Source: JACVRW01 sp963771715 (GTDB lineage: Bacteria; Actinomycetota; Thermoleophilia; Solirubrobacterales; Thermoleophilaceae). Taken from it: a DNA stretch of 64,000 bases. This document shows, one piece after another, positions 1-8,754 of this stretch. The notes beneath the pieces are model-generated. The model did not search any database and was not told the origin of the DNA. It saw only the letters and a program-made list of their open reading frames with translations. The translations under genes were made by a program, and so were the position numbers. The first letter of the stretch is position 1. Each line of letters starts with the position of its first letter. The stretch lies in assembly GCA_963771715.1 (NCBI GenBank), contig CAVYUQ010000011.1, forward strand, positions 248,001-312,000, written 5' to 3'.

Positions 1-1
1 C

Positions 2-1366
2 GGCGTCGCGGTTGGCTCGCTTGCGGGAACAGCGTTTGGATCAACTGCGCAGTTCGTGGATGTTGTGATTCCCTCGGAATGCAAGTACGTCCCCCCCGGC
101 TTCACTTGCCTGCCCGGGTCCGCCAAGGTCCTCGTGTATCGGGGCGGGCCAGGCGAAGCCAACCTCGTCCGCCTCACCGGGAGTCAGGAGGCCGCGCGCA
201 TCGACGACCCCGCCGCCGCCATCGAGCCGGGGGAAGGCTGCTCGGCGATCGACGCCCATAGCGTGAGCTGCTCAGCACCGGAGCCTGATGTCGTCTATCG
301 GGTCTATGTATCCACGGGGAGCGGGGCGGACGAAATCAGGTCAAGCCTCCCCGGGCCGGTGATCCTCGACGGCGGCCCCGGCGATGACGTTCTACTCGGA
401 GGGCCCGGCGGCGACGAGCTCTACGGTGGAAGGGGTGCCGATGCTCTTCGCGGCGGTGACGGCGCCGATGCTCTCTTCGACGCGTCCCCGCGGGAGGCGT
501 TGCGGAGCGGGGACCTGGACCCGTACCACGAGGAGACAGTGGTGGCACTCGCCGACCCCGGTCGCGGCCGCGACTCCTTCAACGGCGGCCGGGGCCGTGA
601 CATGGTCAGCTACGAAGGTCGCTCGGCGGGCGTCAGGGTCGCCCTCGCGGACACAGGCGCGGTCGGCGGGGCACGGGGTGAGCACGACTCCGTCAAGTCG
701 GTGCAGAGCACGGTGGGAGGCGCCGGCGACGACCGGCTTGCGGGAAACACGCGCTCGAACTCGCTCAACGGAGCCCTTGGTGACGATCGCATCTTGGGCG
801 GGCGCGGCAAGGACTACGTCGACGGCGGCCCCGGCCGCAATGTGGTCATCGCTGGCCCCGGCGACGACGAGCTGTCCCTAGGCCGCGCCGGCGAGGGCCG
901 GGAGCGAGCGCGTTGCGGAGCGGGCCTGGACCGGGTGTTCGGCGTCTCGCGCAGCGACTTCCTGAACGACGACTGCGAGCGGCTGGTGTTCCCCACCGCT
1001 TTCGAGAGGCTCACCGGACCCTACGTCAGATCAGACCTGCCCCTCCGAGCCGGGCGGGCGCCAGGCGTGCTGAGCGCCACGCTCTTTTGCGCGCCGTTCG
1101 ACGTACACGCCCCGTGCCACCTTCGGCTGGAGGTGCGGGTCCATGGCCCTGGCGCTCGGCGTGGGACCGCGCCCCCACGGGGCACTCTGCTGGGCTCGAG
1201 CTCGTACAGGTTTGCAGTAGGCGAGGAGAAGATGGTGAGTCTCGGCCTCTCCCCCGTGGGGGTCCAGCTGCTGCGCCGCCACCGGGCACTGCGTGTGCAG
1301 GTGACCACCAGTGGGAAGCCGCCTTACGGACCGGCCGGCTACCTCACGGTGCTGCACAGCCCATAA
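2..1366 (+). CDS. RTX-type calcium-binding repeat protein, secreted (5' end outside window)
   Basis: The reading frame is open to the first bases of the window. The residues before the first possible start (GTG at 56) are small and hydrophobic (GSLAGTAFGSTAQ), like the end of a signal peptide, so the gene most likely begins upstream and is cut by the window edge. Two blocks of glycine/aspartate-rich nonapeptides of the GGxGxDxL type are visible, at about 367-480 and 718-890. In the RTX family these bind calcium and fold as a beta-roll after secretion. The C-terminal 150 residues carry several Cys and have no family I recognise. I see no catalytic domain, so its role (adhesin, surface or secreted protein) is open. 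Confidence 0.75.
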   Translation, partial: GVAVGSLAGTAFGSTAQFVDVVIPSECKYVPPGFTCLPGSAKVLVYRGGPGEANLVRLTGSQEAARIDDPAAAIEPGEGCSAIDAHSVSCSAPEPDVVYRVYVSTGSGADEIRSSLPGPVILDGGPGDDVLLGGPGGDELYGGRGADALRGGDGADALFDASPREALRSGDLDPYHEETVVALADPGRGRDSFNGGRGRDMVSYEGRSAGVRVALADTGAVGGARGEHDSVKSVQSTVGGAGDDRLAGNTRSNSLNGALGDDRILGGRGKDYVDGGPGRNVVIAGPGDDELSLGRAGEGRERARCGAGLDRVFGVSRSDFLNDDCERLVFPTAFERLTGPYVRSDLPLRAGRAPGVLSATLFCAPFDVHAPCHLRLEVRVHGPGARRGTAPPRGTLLGSSSYRFAVGEEKMVSLGLSPVGVQLLRRHRALRVQVTTSGKPPYGPAGYLTVLHSP

Positions 1367-1380
1367 ACCCTTGCCACAGT

Positions 1381-2241
1381 GTGCGACCCGTGGAGACGAC
1401 CGAGTTCCAGGTCCTGCGCCAGCTGCCGGGCGCCGGATCGATCACGCTGGAGGGCGAGCAGGCGGGCGACGGTCCGCCCGTGGTGCTGCTGCACGGGCTC
1501 TCGGCCACGCGCCGCAACGTGGTTCAGGGCTCGCGCGCCCTGATCAAGCGCGGCTACCGGCTGATCTCCTACGACGCGCGCGGCCACGGCGCCTCCTCCC
1601 CCGCCCCGCGCTACGAGTACCGGGACCTGGTGGCGGACCTGTCCGCGGTCCTGGAGCACCTGGAGCTCGAGCGGGCCGCCCTGGTGGGGAGCTCGATGGG
1701 AGCGGCGACCGCGATGGCGTTCACGCTGGAGCACCCCGAGCGGGTGCCGGCGCTCGTGCAGGTAACCCCGGCGTACACCGGCTACGCCCGCACCGGCGAC
1801 GTGGACGGCGAGCTTTGGGAGCAGCTCGCGACGGCGCTGGACGGCGGCGTCGACGAGTTCGTCCAGGTGGCCCAGCCGGAGGGCCTTCCGGAGCGCTGGC
1901 GCGAGATCGCCCGCGAGGCCACCAGGCAGCGGATGGAGCGCCACGAGCATCTCGAGGCAGTCGGGCAGGCATTGAGGGAGATACCGGGGTCCGTGGCCTG
2001 GAAGGGCCTCGAGGCGCTGTCCTCGCTCGAGGTGCCCGTCCTGATCATCGGCTCGCAGGACGATGCCGACACGCTGCACCCGCTCGGGATCGCCGAGGAG
2101 TACGCCCGCAAGCTGCCGAACGCGGAGCTGGTGGTGGAGGACAAGGGCGACTCGCCCCTGGCCTGGCAGGGCGCGCGGTTGTCGAACGTGATCGCCGACT
2201 TCTTCGAGCGCGTGGGCTACGCGCCCGACCGCCGGGACTGA
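1381..2241 (+). CDS. Alpha/beta-hydrolase fold protein
   Basis: About 286 residues with the alpha/beta-hydrolase layout: an oxyanion-hole segment (VVLLHGLSATRRN), a nucleophile elbow GSSMG and an acidic residue after a beta strand (IIGSQDDADTL). The usual catalytic His region near the C terminus reads KGDSPLAWQG, with Asp where a GHSP-type motif would put His, so hydrolase activity is uncertain. The open frame continues upstream, but that part is out of phase with the RTX gene and unlike a protein. GTG at 1381 is chosen because the fold starts soon after it; GTG at 1390 is also possible. No clear ribosome binding site is seen. It converges with yggS. Substrate unknown. Confidence 0.75.
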   Translation: MRPVETTEFQVLRQLPGAGSITLEGEQAGDGPPVVLLHGLSATRRNVVQGSRALIKRGYRLISYDARGHGASSPAPRYEYRDLVADLSAVLEHLELERAALVGSSMGAATAMAFTLEHPERVPALVQVTPAYTGYARTGDVDGELWEQLATALDGGVDEFVQVAQPEGLPERWREIAREATRQRMERHEHLEAVGQALREIPGSVAWKGLEALSSLEVPVLIIGSQDDADTLHPLGIAEEYARKLPNAELVVEDKGDSPLAWQGARLSNVIADFFERVGYAPDRRD

Positions 2242-2255
2242 AGGCGTCCGATCTA

Positions 2256-2305
2256 GTGGGTAAGTCGACTTGTGTACCGAGGTGGGTACATAGATCGACT
2301 CACCC
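2256..2305. repeat. Dispersed palindromic element, copy 1
   Basis: A roughly 50-bp imperfect palindrome lies between the converging 3' ends of the hydrolase and yggS and runs into the yggS stop codon. The left arm (GTAAGTCGACTTGTGTACC) and right arm (GGTACATAGATCGACTCAC) pair with a few mismatches around a short loop. A second copy lies at 16904-16955 in the opposite orientation. Both sit directly after a stop codon, so a transcript-end hairpin or a REP-like repeat is plausible. There is no T-tract. Confidence 0.6.
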
Positions 2306-2905
2306 GTACAGGACCGAGCCCAGGCGGACGATGGTGGCGCCCTCCTCGACCGCCACCTCGTAATCCTGCGTGGTCCCCATCGATAGGCGCTCGAGCCCAT
2401 GCTCGCCCGCCAGCTCCGCCAGCCGGGCGAAGTGGCGCCGGCTGTCCTCGGCCCGCTCCACGAACGGCGGCATCGTCATCAGGCCGGTCACGGGCACGGG
2501 GCAGCGTGCGATGAAGTCGCCGAGTTCCTCGGGGGCGATCCCGGCCTTCTCTTCCTCGCCGGCCACGTTCACCTGGACGAGGACCTCCTTCGCCGGGTAC
2601 TGCTCGAGCTTCGAAAGCGCCGACTCCGACGCGAGCGAGTGGATCAGGCGCACGTTCGGCGCCACGTCCTTCACCTTGCGGCTCTGGAGCTGGCCGATGA
2701 AGTCCCAGGTGAACAGGTCGCCGTGCGCCTCCTGCTTGGCGAGCAGCTCCTGAGCCCGGTTCTCCCCCACGAGCTCGATGCCGGCCTCCGCGAGCGCCGG
2801 GAGGTCGTCCGCTTCCACGTACTTCACCGCAGCGAGGACCTCGACCTCGGTGCCGATCTGCTCGCGCACCCGCTCGAGGTTGCGCCGTACGCGCTCAGGA
2901 TCCAT
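2300..2905 (-). CDS. yggS: PLP-binding homeostasis protein, YggS family
   Basis: 201 residues forming the single-domain, alanine-racemase-like PLP barrel of YggS/PLPBP, a protein that buffers free pyridoxal phosphate and has no firmly known catalytic activity. The PLP lysine is K28 in LAAVKY. The GENRAQELL and DFIGQLQSRK segments and the C-terminal SMGTTQDYEVAVEEG phosphate-binding region are intact. The start overlaps the end of pgeF by 11 bases, so the two are translationally coupled. It is the last gene of the murA-his operon. In many Gram-positives pgeF-yggS is followed by sepF, which is absent here. Length is slightly below the usual 220-230 residues. Confidence 0.93.
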   Translation of the reverse strand: MDPERVRRNLERVREQIGTEVEVLAAVKYVEADDLPALAEAGIELVGENRAQELLAKQEAHGDLFTWDFIGQLQSRKVKDVAPNVRLIHSLASESALSKLEQYPAKEVLVQVNVAGEEEKAGIAPEELGDFIARCPVPVTGLMTMPPFVERAEDSRRHFARLAELAGEHGLERLSMGTTQDYEVAVEEGATIVRLGSVLYG

Positions 2906-3602
2906 CGCGCACGATGATGCCCGCCTGGCGGCCGGTCACGCCGTCGTCGCGGCGGTGGGAGAAATACAGCTCGGGAGAGCAGCTCGTGCAGCCGTCCACG
3001 TGCTGGACATCGTCCACCCCCGCCGCTGCGAGCTGAGCAGCGATCACCGCCCGCAGATCGAGCATGCGCCCGGCGGCCGCCCCCTCGATGCCGGAGAACG
3101 CCTCCAAGACCTCGCCTCCGACCTCGTAGCAACAGCCGCCGATCCCGGGGCCGACCGCGGCGGCAGGCGCGGATGCAAAGCGGCCCACCGCCTTCTCGAT
3201 GATCCCGCCGGCGAGCGGCCGCCAGCCGCAGTGGAGCATCGCCACCTGCTCGCCGTCCGACAGCGCGACCGGGTAGCAGTCCGCCACCAGCACTAGCAGG
3301 CCGATGCCGGACTCGCGGGTGAGGTGGCCGTCCACTCGCGCGAGGTCCTTGTCGCCCGGCTCGGCGTAGGCGCGGTCCGGCGGCGGTCCGGTCCACTCCT
3401 TCAGGTCGGTGCCGTGCACCTGCCAGCCCATTGCGATCCGCTCGGGCTCCACCTCGGCCTGGGCGGCCGCTCGGCGGCGATTCTCGGTCACCCGCTCCGG
3501 ATCGTCGGCGGTCAGGATCCCGAGGTTCAGCGATTCGTACGGTCCCTCGCTCACCCCGCCCTGACGGGTGGTGAAGGCCGCGTGGGCGCCCGGCAGCCTC
3601 AC
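2895..3602 (-). CDS. pgeF: Peptidoglycan editing factor PgeF (laccase-domain family)
   Basis: 235 residues of the YfiH/YlmD multicopper-oxidase-like family. Members remove wrongly incorporated residues from peptidoglycan precursors; relatives are zinc purine-nucleoside phosphorylases. The metal ligand segments are present in order: a His in MGWQVHGTDL, a Cys in VADCYPV and a His in MLHCGWRPLAGG. A Cys-rich C-terminal segment (VDGCTSCSPELYFSHRRD) is typical of the family. It overlaps cca by 4 bases (ATGA) upstream and yggS downstream. The pairing with yggS is widely conserved. Confidence 0.92.
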   Translation of the reverse strand: MRLPGAHAAFTTRQGGVSEGPYESLNLGILTADDPERVTENRRRAAAQAEVEPERIAMGWQVHGTDLKEWTGPPPDRAYAEPGDKDLARVDGHLTRESGIGLLVLVADCYPVALSDGEQVAMLHCGWRPLAGGIIEKAVGRFASAPAAAVGPGIGGCCYEVGGEVLEAFSGIEGAAAGRMLDLRAVIAAQLAAAGVDDVQHVDGCTSCSPELYFSHRRDDGVTGRQAGIIVRDGS

Positions 3603-4834
3603 TGCGCGTGCTCCCGCGCCAGCAGCATCGCCGTCTCAAGCTCCGCGTCGCGCCCCGACACGAGCCCGTCCAGCTTGCGGTTGAGCGTCTCGTCGAGCGC
3701 GTGCCCGAGCGCCGGGCCCTCGGGCAGGCCGGCGGCGAGCAGGTCGGCCCCCGAGATCTCGAGCTGCACGGGCCGCAGGTCCGAGATCCAGCGCAGAACC
3801 GGCTCCGACGGCGCCCGCAGCGCCAGCGCCAGCGCGAGCGCCTCCAGCGGCTCGCGCCCGAGCAGCGCGCGCAGCTCCGAGGGCGAGTGCTCGCGCTCCC
3901 GCAGGGTCATCGCGATCCTCGGCGCCACCCGCGCGGCGCGGGCGGCCGTGTCGCGCTCCTCGGCCAGCAGGTGGAGGTCGCCGAGCCAGAGGTCGAGCTT
4001 CTCGGGTGCCTCCTCGATCAGGGCGGCCAGCGCCGCGACCGCGCGGTCCGCGCCGATGGCCGTGGCGCCAAGCGCCGCGGATGCCACGAGCTCCGGGTCC
4101 GGGTCGAGGTCGGGGTGCAGCGCGCTGTGTATCTCGAGGTCGCGCATGCGCTCGATTCCGGACGGCCCGTCGGTCTCGCGCAGCAGGTCCATCAGCTCGT
4201 CGCGGATGCGCGCCCCGGACACGGTCGAGAGCGCGTCCGCCGCCACGGCCTCGCGCGCGAGGCGCTCCGTCTCCGGATCGAGTGCGAAACCGAGCCGGGT
4301 GGCATAGCGAAGCGCGCGCAGCAGGCGCGTCGGGTCGTCGAGGAAGCTGCGCTCGTGGAGCACCCGCACCAGGCCCGCGTCCATGTCCGCGACGCCCCCG
4401 AACGGGTCGTACAGGTGCCCGAGGTCGTCGCCGGTGAGACCCACCGCCATCGCATTGATGGCGAAGTCGCGCCGGCCCAGGTCCTCCGCCAGCGAGGCGG
4501 GCGTCACCCGCGGCAGCGCGCCGGGCTCGTCGTAGCTTTCCTGCCTCGTGGTCGCGAAGTTGTACGTGCTGCCGGGGGTCTCGACGGTCGCCGTGCCGAA
4601 GCGCTCGTACTCGCGGGCGCCACTGCCGAGGCGCTCCGCGACGGCCCGCGCCGCGGAGCGGGCATCGCCCTCCACCGCGATGTCCACGTCCATCGGATCC
4701 TCACCGCGCAGCAGGTCACGCACCGCCCCGCCGACGAGATAGGCGGGCGTCAACCCCTCGAGCGCGCGCAGCAGCCGTTCCATCCCCGGCATGCGCCGAA
4801 CGCGCTCGCGCAGCTGTGAGGCCGTCTCCGCCAT
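3599..4834 (-). CDS. cca: CCA tRNA nucleotidyltransferase / poly(A) polymerase family
   Basis: 411 residues with the class II nucleotidyltransferase head at the N terminus: a GG motif (YLVGGAVRDLL) followed by the metal-binding DVD, then RRDFAINAMA and the RLLRALRYATRLGF template region. The protein adds or repairs the 3' CCA of tRNA; some relatives are poly(A) polymerases. The C-terminal half is divergent and Ala/Glu-rich, and no HD domain is obvious. The open frame runs further 5' through hisF on the other frame, but the true start is ATG 4834, two bases after the hisF stop. Confidence 0.88.
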   Translation of the reverse strand: MAETASQLRERVRRMPGMERLLRALEGLTPAYLVGGAVRDLLRGEDPMDVDIAVEGDARSAARAVAERLGSGAREYERFGTATVETPGSTYNFATTRQESYDEPGALPRVTPASLAEDLGRRDFAINAMAVGLTGDDLGHLYDPFGGVADMDAGLVRVLHERSFLDDPTRLLRALRYATRLGFALDPETERLAREAVAADALSTVSGARIRDELMDLLRETDGPSGIERMRDLEIHSALHPDLDPDPELVASAALGATAIGADRAVAALAALIEEAPEKLDLWLGDLHLLAEERDTAARAARVAPRIAMTLREREHSPSELRALLGREPLEALALALALRAPSEPVLRWISDLRPVQLEISGADLLAAGLPEGPALGHALDETLNRKLDGLVSGRDAELETAMLLAREHAQ

Positions 4835-4836
4835 GG

Positions 4837-5592
4837 CTATAGCCTGACCGGGATGCCCGCGTCGCGCATGCGCTCCTTGGCCTGGCGGACCGTGTAGTGG
4901 CCGTAGTGGAAGATCGACGCGCAGAGCACGGCGTCCGCGCCGCCCTTCTCGACGGCCTCCACGAGATGGTCGAGAGTGCCCGCTCCGCCTGACGCGATCA
5001 CCGGCACGTCCACGGCGTCGGACACCGCGCGCGTAAGCGTCAGCTCGTAGCCGTCCTCGGTCCCGTCGCGGTCCATGCTCGTGAGCAGGATCTCCCCCGC
5101 CCCGCGCTCCACGCCCTCGCGGGCCCAGTCGACCGCGTCGCGGCCCACCGGCGTGCGGCCGCCGTTCACGTACACGCCGTAGCGGTCCTCCTCGCGCCGC
5201 GCGTCGATCGCCAGCACCACGCACTGCGCGCCGAACACCTCGGCGAGCTCTGACAGCAGCTCCGGGCGCGCCACCGCCGCGGAGTTCACCGACACCTTGT
5301 CCGCGCCCGCGTCCAGCACGGCCTGGGCGTCGGCCACCGAGCGCACGCCGCCTCCGATCGTGAACGGGATGAACACGTCGTCGGCGCAGCGGCGCGCGAG
5401 CTGCGCCACGGTCTCGCGCTTCTCGTGCGAGGCGGTGATGTCGAGGAAGACGATCTCGTCGGCCCCCTCCTCCTGGTAGCGCACCGCCAGCTCGACCGGG
5501 TCGCCGGCGTCGCGCAGATTCACGAACTCGACTCCCTTCACCACCCGGCCCTTGTCGACGTCCAGGCACGGGATCACGCGCCGCAGCAGCAT
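4837..5592 (-). CDS. hisF: Imidazole glycerol phosphate synthase, cyclase subunit
   Basis: 251 residues, a complete (beta/alpha)8 barrel. HisF takes ammonia from HisH and turns PRFAR into IGP and AICAR. The two catalytic aspartates sit in CLDVDKGRVVKG near the N terminus and in SMDRDGTEDGYEL in the second half. Phosphate-binding loops TIGGGVRS and IASGGAGT are intact. Its start codon overlaps the hisA stop (TGATG). The partner HisH lies two genes upstream. Confidence 0.97.
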   Translation of the reverse strand: MLLRRVIPCLDVDKGRVVKGVEFVNLRDAGDPVELAVRYQEEGADEIVFLDITASHEKRETVAQLARRCADDVFIPFTIGGGVRSVADAQAVLDAGADKVSVNSAAVARPELLSELAEVFGAQCVVLAIDARREEDRYGVYVNGGRTPVGRDAVDWAREGVERGAGEILLTSMDRDGTEDGYELTLTRAVSDAVDVPVIASGGAGTLDHLVEAVEKGGADAVLCASIFHYGHYTVRQAKERMRDAGIPVRL

Positions 5593-6314
5593 CAGGCGAG
5601 CGCCTCCTGACCCTCGCGCACGCCGAAGCGGCCCTCGTAGAGCGCCTTGCCGGAGATCACGCCGGCGAGGTTCAGCAGCCGCATGTCGCGCAGGGCGCGC
5701 AGGTCATCCACGGAGCCGATTCCGCCGGAATAGAGGAAGCGCCCGCGGACGGCCTGCGCGACGCGCCTGACCTCCTCGAGGTCGGGTCCCTCGAGCATCC
5801 CGTCGCGGTCCACGTTCGTGTACACGAAGCGCGTGGCGCCCCGCTGCTGCATGCGCCGGATGGCGTCCTCGCCCCTCACCTGCGTCTCGCGCGTCCAGCC
5901 CGCCACCGACACCATCCCGCCGCGCACGTCCACTCCCACCAGGATGCGCGAGGTGAAGGCCGACAGCGCCTCGTCGAGCAGGTCGGGGTCCGTGAACGCC
6001 GCCGTGCCCAGCACCACCCGGCTCGCCCCCGCGGCGAGCGCGCGCCGGATCGAGGCGATCGAGCGCAGGCCGCCCCCGAGCTCCACGGGCACGTCCAGCT
6101 CGGAGGTGATGCGCTCCACGTGCTCCAGGTTCACCGGCTCGCCCTCGCGCGCGCCGTCCAGGTCCACGACGTGGAGGAAGGTCGCCCCCGCCTCCACGAA
6201 CGAGCGGGCGGCCTCGAGCGGGTCGTCGGCGTAGACCGTCTCGTCGTCGAAGTGCCCCTGGCGCAGCCGCACGGCCTTGCCGTCGCGGATGTCCACGGCG
6301 GGAAGCAGGATCAC
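5592..6314 (-). CDS. hisA: Phosphoribosylformimino-5-aminoimidazole carboxamide ribotide isomerase
   Basis: 240 residues, a HisF-related barrel beginning ILLPAVDIRDGKAVRL, with the catalytic aspartates in AVDIRDG and in VDRDGMLEGPD and phosphate loops ELGGGLRS and YSGGIGS. It opens the ProFAR ring. In many actinobacteria the equivalent PriA also performs the TrpF reaction; whether this one does cannot be told by eye. The start is GTG 6314, which overlaps the hisH stop as GTGA. No trpF is seen in the window. Confidence 0.95.
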   Translation of the reverse strand: MILLPAVDIRDGKAVRLRQGHFDDETVYADDPLEAARSFVEAGATFLHVVDLDGAREGEPVNLEHVERITSELDVPVELGGGLRSIASIRRALAAGASRVVLGTAAFTDPDLLDEALSAFTSRILVGVDVRGGMVSVAGWTRETQVRGEDAIRRMQQRGATRFVYTNVDRDGMLEGPDLEEVRRVAQAVRGRFLYSGGIGSVDDLRALRDMRLLNLAGVISGKALYEGRFGVREGQEALA

Positions 6315-6928
6315 GGCGAGGCCAGCGAAACGAAGTTCTTCAGCAGCCGCAGCCCGTCCGGGCCCGACTTCTCCGGGTGCGACTGGAGCCCGTACACGGG
6401 CGCGCGCTCGACCACGCTCACGAACTCGCTTCCGTACTCGGCGGTGCCGAGCACGGCGTCCGGGTCGGCGGGCCGCGGCGCGAACGAGTTCGCGTGGTAG
6501 AAGGCGCACGGCGCGGGCAGGCCCTGGTTCAGCGGGCTCGCGCGGCGCCAGCTCACCGGGTTCCAGCCGATCTGCGGCACCTTGAGGCCCGGTGCGTCGA
6601 GCGCCTCCACCGGCCCGCGCAGCAGCCCGATGCCCTCAGCCCCGCCCATCTCGGTGGTGGAGTCGAACAGCAGCTGCATGCCCATGCAGAGCCCGATCAC
6701 CGGCACGGCGGCCTCGACCCGCTCGCGCAGCAGCTGGTCGAGCTTCAGGTCCCGCACCCGCTCCATCGCCTTCGGCATCGCCCCCACGCCGGGAAGCACG
6801 ATCCCGTCCGCCTCGCGGACGCGCGCGTGGTCGCTCGTCAGGAACGGCTCCGCTCCCACGTGCTCGAGCGCCTTGCCGACCGAGCGCAGGTTCCCCATTC
6901 CGTAGTCGAGGATCGCTATGCGCGTCAA
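6311..6928 (-). CDS. hisH: Imidazole glycerol phosphate synthase, glutamine amidotransferase subunit
   Basis: 205 residues, a class I glutamine amidotransferase that hydrolyses glutamine and passes ammonia to HisF. The start LTRIAILDYGMGN, nucleophile Cys in GLCMGMQLLF and the C-terminal His/Glu pair in LQSHPEKSG are all present. TTG 6928 is the likely start: it overlaps the hisB stop as TTGA and gives the usual N terminus, while the open frame further upstream is not protein-like. Confidence 0.95.
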   Translation of the reverse strand: MTRIAILDYGMGNLRSVGKALEHVGAEPFLTSDHARVREADGIVLPGVGAMPKAMERVRDLKLDQLLRERVEAAVPVIGLCMGMQLLFDSTTEMGGAEGIGLLRGPVEALDAPGLKVPQIGWNPVSWRRASPLNQGLPAPCAFYHANSFAPRPADPDAVLGTAEYGSEFVSVVERAPVYGLQSHPEKSGPDGLRLLKNFVSLASP

Positions 6929-7512
6929 AGGACGCCCTTGGTCGAGGGCACGCCCTCGACGCGCTCGTCGTTCTCCACGGCGGCGCGCAGCGCGCGCGCG
7001 AACGCCTTGAAGGACGCCTCGACCATGTGATGGGCGTTGCTCCCCGCCTCCACGCGCACGTGCAGCGTGAGCTTGGCGGCGTTCGCGACCGCGCGGAAGA
7101 ACTCCTCGACGAGGTCGGTCTCGAGGTCGCCCACGCGCTCGGCGCCGAAGGACCCCTCCAGGGCCGTGAACGGCCGGCCGGAGATGTCGATCGCGGCAGC
7201 GGCGCGCGCCTCGTCCATCGGGACCACCGCGTGGCCGAAACGGCGAATCCCGGCGCGGTCGCCGAGCGCCTCGTCGATCGCCTGGCCGAGCGCGATGCCG
7301 GTGTCCTCGACCGTGTGGTGCGGCCCGGTCTCGAGATCGCCGTCCACGCGGACGTCGAGGTCGAACAGCCCGTGGCGCGCGACGGCGTCGAGGAGGTGGT
7401 CGAAGAAGCCGACGCCCGTGGCGCGCTCCCCGGCGCCGGTGCCGTCGAGGTCGAGCGACAGCTGGACGTCGGTCTCGCCCGTTGCCCGGTGGATCTGCGA
7501 GGTGCGGCTCAC
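6925..7512 (-). CDS. hisB: Imidazoleglycerol-phosphate dehydratase
   Basis: 195 residues, the monofunctional form without a phosphatase domain. It converts IGP to imidazole acetol phosphate with two manganese ions. The two His-rich metal motifs are seen, GFFDHLLDAVARHG and GPHHTVEDTGIALG, and their second-half counterparts around SNAHHMVEASFKAFARAL. GTG 7512 is chosen as start; it overlaps the end of hisD. The larger open frame that includes the hisD N terminus results from the frameshift in hisD. Confidence 0.95.
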   Translation of the reverse strand: MSRTSQIHRATGETDVQLSLDLDGTGAGERATGVGFFDHLLDAVARHGLFDLDVRVDGDLETGPHHTVEDTGIALGQAIDEALGDRAGIRRFGHAVVPMDEARAAAAIDISGRPFTALEGSFGAERVGDLETDLVEEFFRAVANAAKLTLHVRVEAGSNAHHMVEASFKAFARALRAAVENDERVEGVPSTKGVL

Positions 7513-8754
7513 GCGCGGCGCTCCATGGATTCTGCGTGCACAGGAAAGCCCTCGGCACGCGCCAGAGCGGCGCCCGCGGGCGCAAGGCGGGCCGGGGCGT
7601 CGCCGGGCAAGGATACGCGAGCCATCCGTCGCCGGAAGGTCGCGGGCGAGAGCGCCGACTGGAAGCGCGCGGCGCCGCCGGTGGGCAGGACGTGATTGGA
7701 GCCCGCCACGTAGTCGCCGAAGGCCGTGGCGGCGCCGGCCCCCACGAAGAGGCAGCCGGCCGAGCGAACGCGATCCGCGAGCGCCTCGGCGTCCTCCCCC
7801 ACGAGCTCGAGGTGCTCCGGCGCGATGGCATCCGCGATCGTCAGCGCGTCGCCGAGGCTGCGCGTCCTGATCACCTGAAGCTCGGCGTCGCGCGTGCTCG
7901 CGCGCGCACCCTCGAGCGCCTCCAACGCCTCGACCACCCCGTCCAGCAGCTCTCCGATCCGGCGAGATCACCCACAGCGGGCTGTTCTCGCCGTGCTCGG
8001 ACTGCGCGAGGAGGTCGAGGGCGATCAGCTCCGGCTCCACGCCGTGGCCCGCGGCCAGGACGGCCAGCTCGCTCGGGCCGGCGATGCCGTCGATGCCCAC
8101 GTGCGTCCACGCCACCTGGCGCTTGGCCTCCTGCACGTAAGGATTGCCGGGTCCCACGATCACATCCACGCGCCGTACCGACTCCGTGCCATACGCCAGC
8201 GCGGCGATCGCCTGGGCGCCACCCATGCGGTAGACCTCGTGCACCTCGCAGAGCACGCACGCGCCGAGGATCACGGGATGCGCCCGTCCGCCGGGCCCCG
8301 GCGGGGCGCACACGACGATCTCCTCCACGCCCGCCGCTCGGGCGGTCACGGCACCCATCACCACGGTCGAGGGATAGGGCGCCTCGCCGCCCGGCACGTA
8401 GACGGCCGCGCGCCGCACGGGGCTCTCCGCGACCTCGACCCGGTGACCCTGCGCAAGCTCCACGGCGGTGGGTTCGCGCAGCTGCGCCCGCGCCACGGCT
8501 CGCACGTTCTCGATCGCGGTGCGCAGCCCTTCCAGGACGGCCGGCTCGAGCACACCGACCGACCCCTCGAGCTCGTTCGCGTCCACGCGCAGCTGATCCG
8601 GTCCGAGCTCCGCGTGGTCGAAGCGCTCGGTCAGCTCGAGCACGGCAGCGTCGCCGCCCCGGGCCACCTCGTCGAGGATCGCGCGGACGGACTCCTCCAC
8701 ATCGGCGGCGGGCCGCGGGCGCGACCAGCCGTTCTCGATCCGCTCGATCCTCAC
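7509..8754 (-). CDS. hisD: Histidinol dehydrogenase, interrupted by a one-base frameshift
   Basis: Two halves of HisD lie in different frames. The first (8754-7954, about 267 residues) carries AAVYVPGGEAPYPSTVVMG, GPGNPYVQEAKRQ and IAGPSELAVLA, ending LWVISPDR. The second (7952-7509, 147 residues) continues with ELLDGVVEALE and GSNHVLPTGGAARF, a zinc/substrate region. One extra base at about 7953 separates them; removing it gives about 414 residues, close to the normal 430. HisD is an NAD- and zinc-dependent enzyme making histidine from histidinol. The start is GTG 8754, overlapping the hisG stop as GTGA. The stop overlaps the hisB start. A sequencing indel is likelier than a real lesion. Confidence 0.88.
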
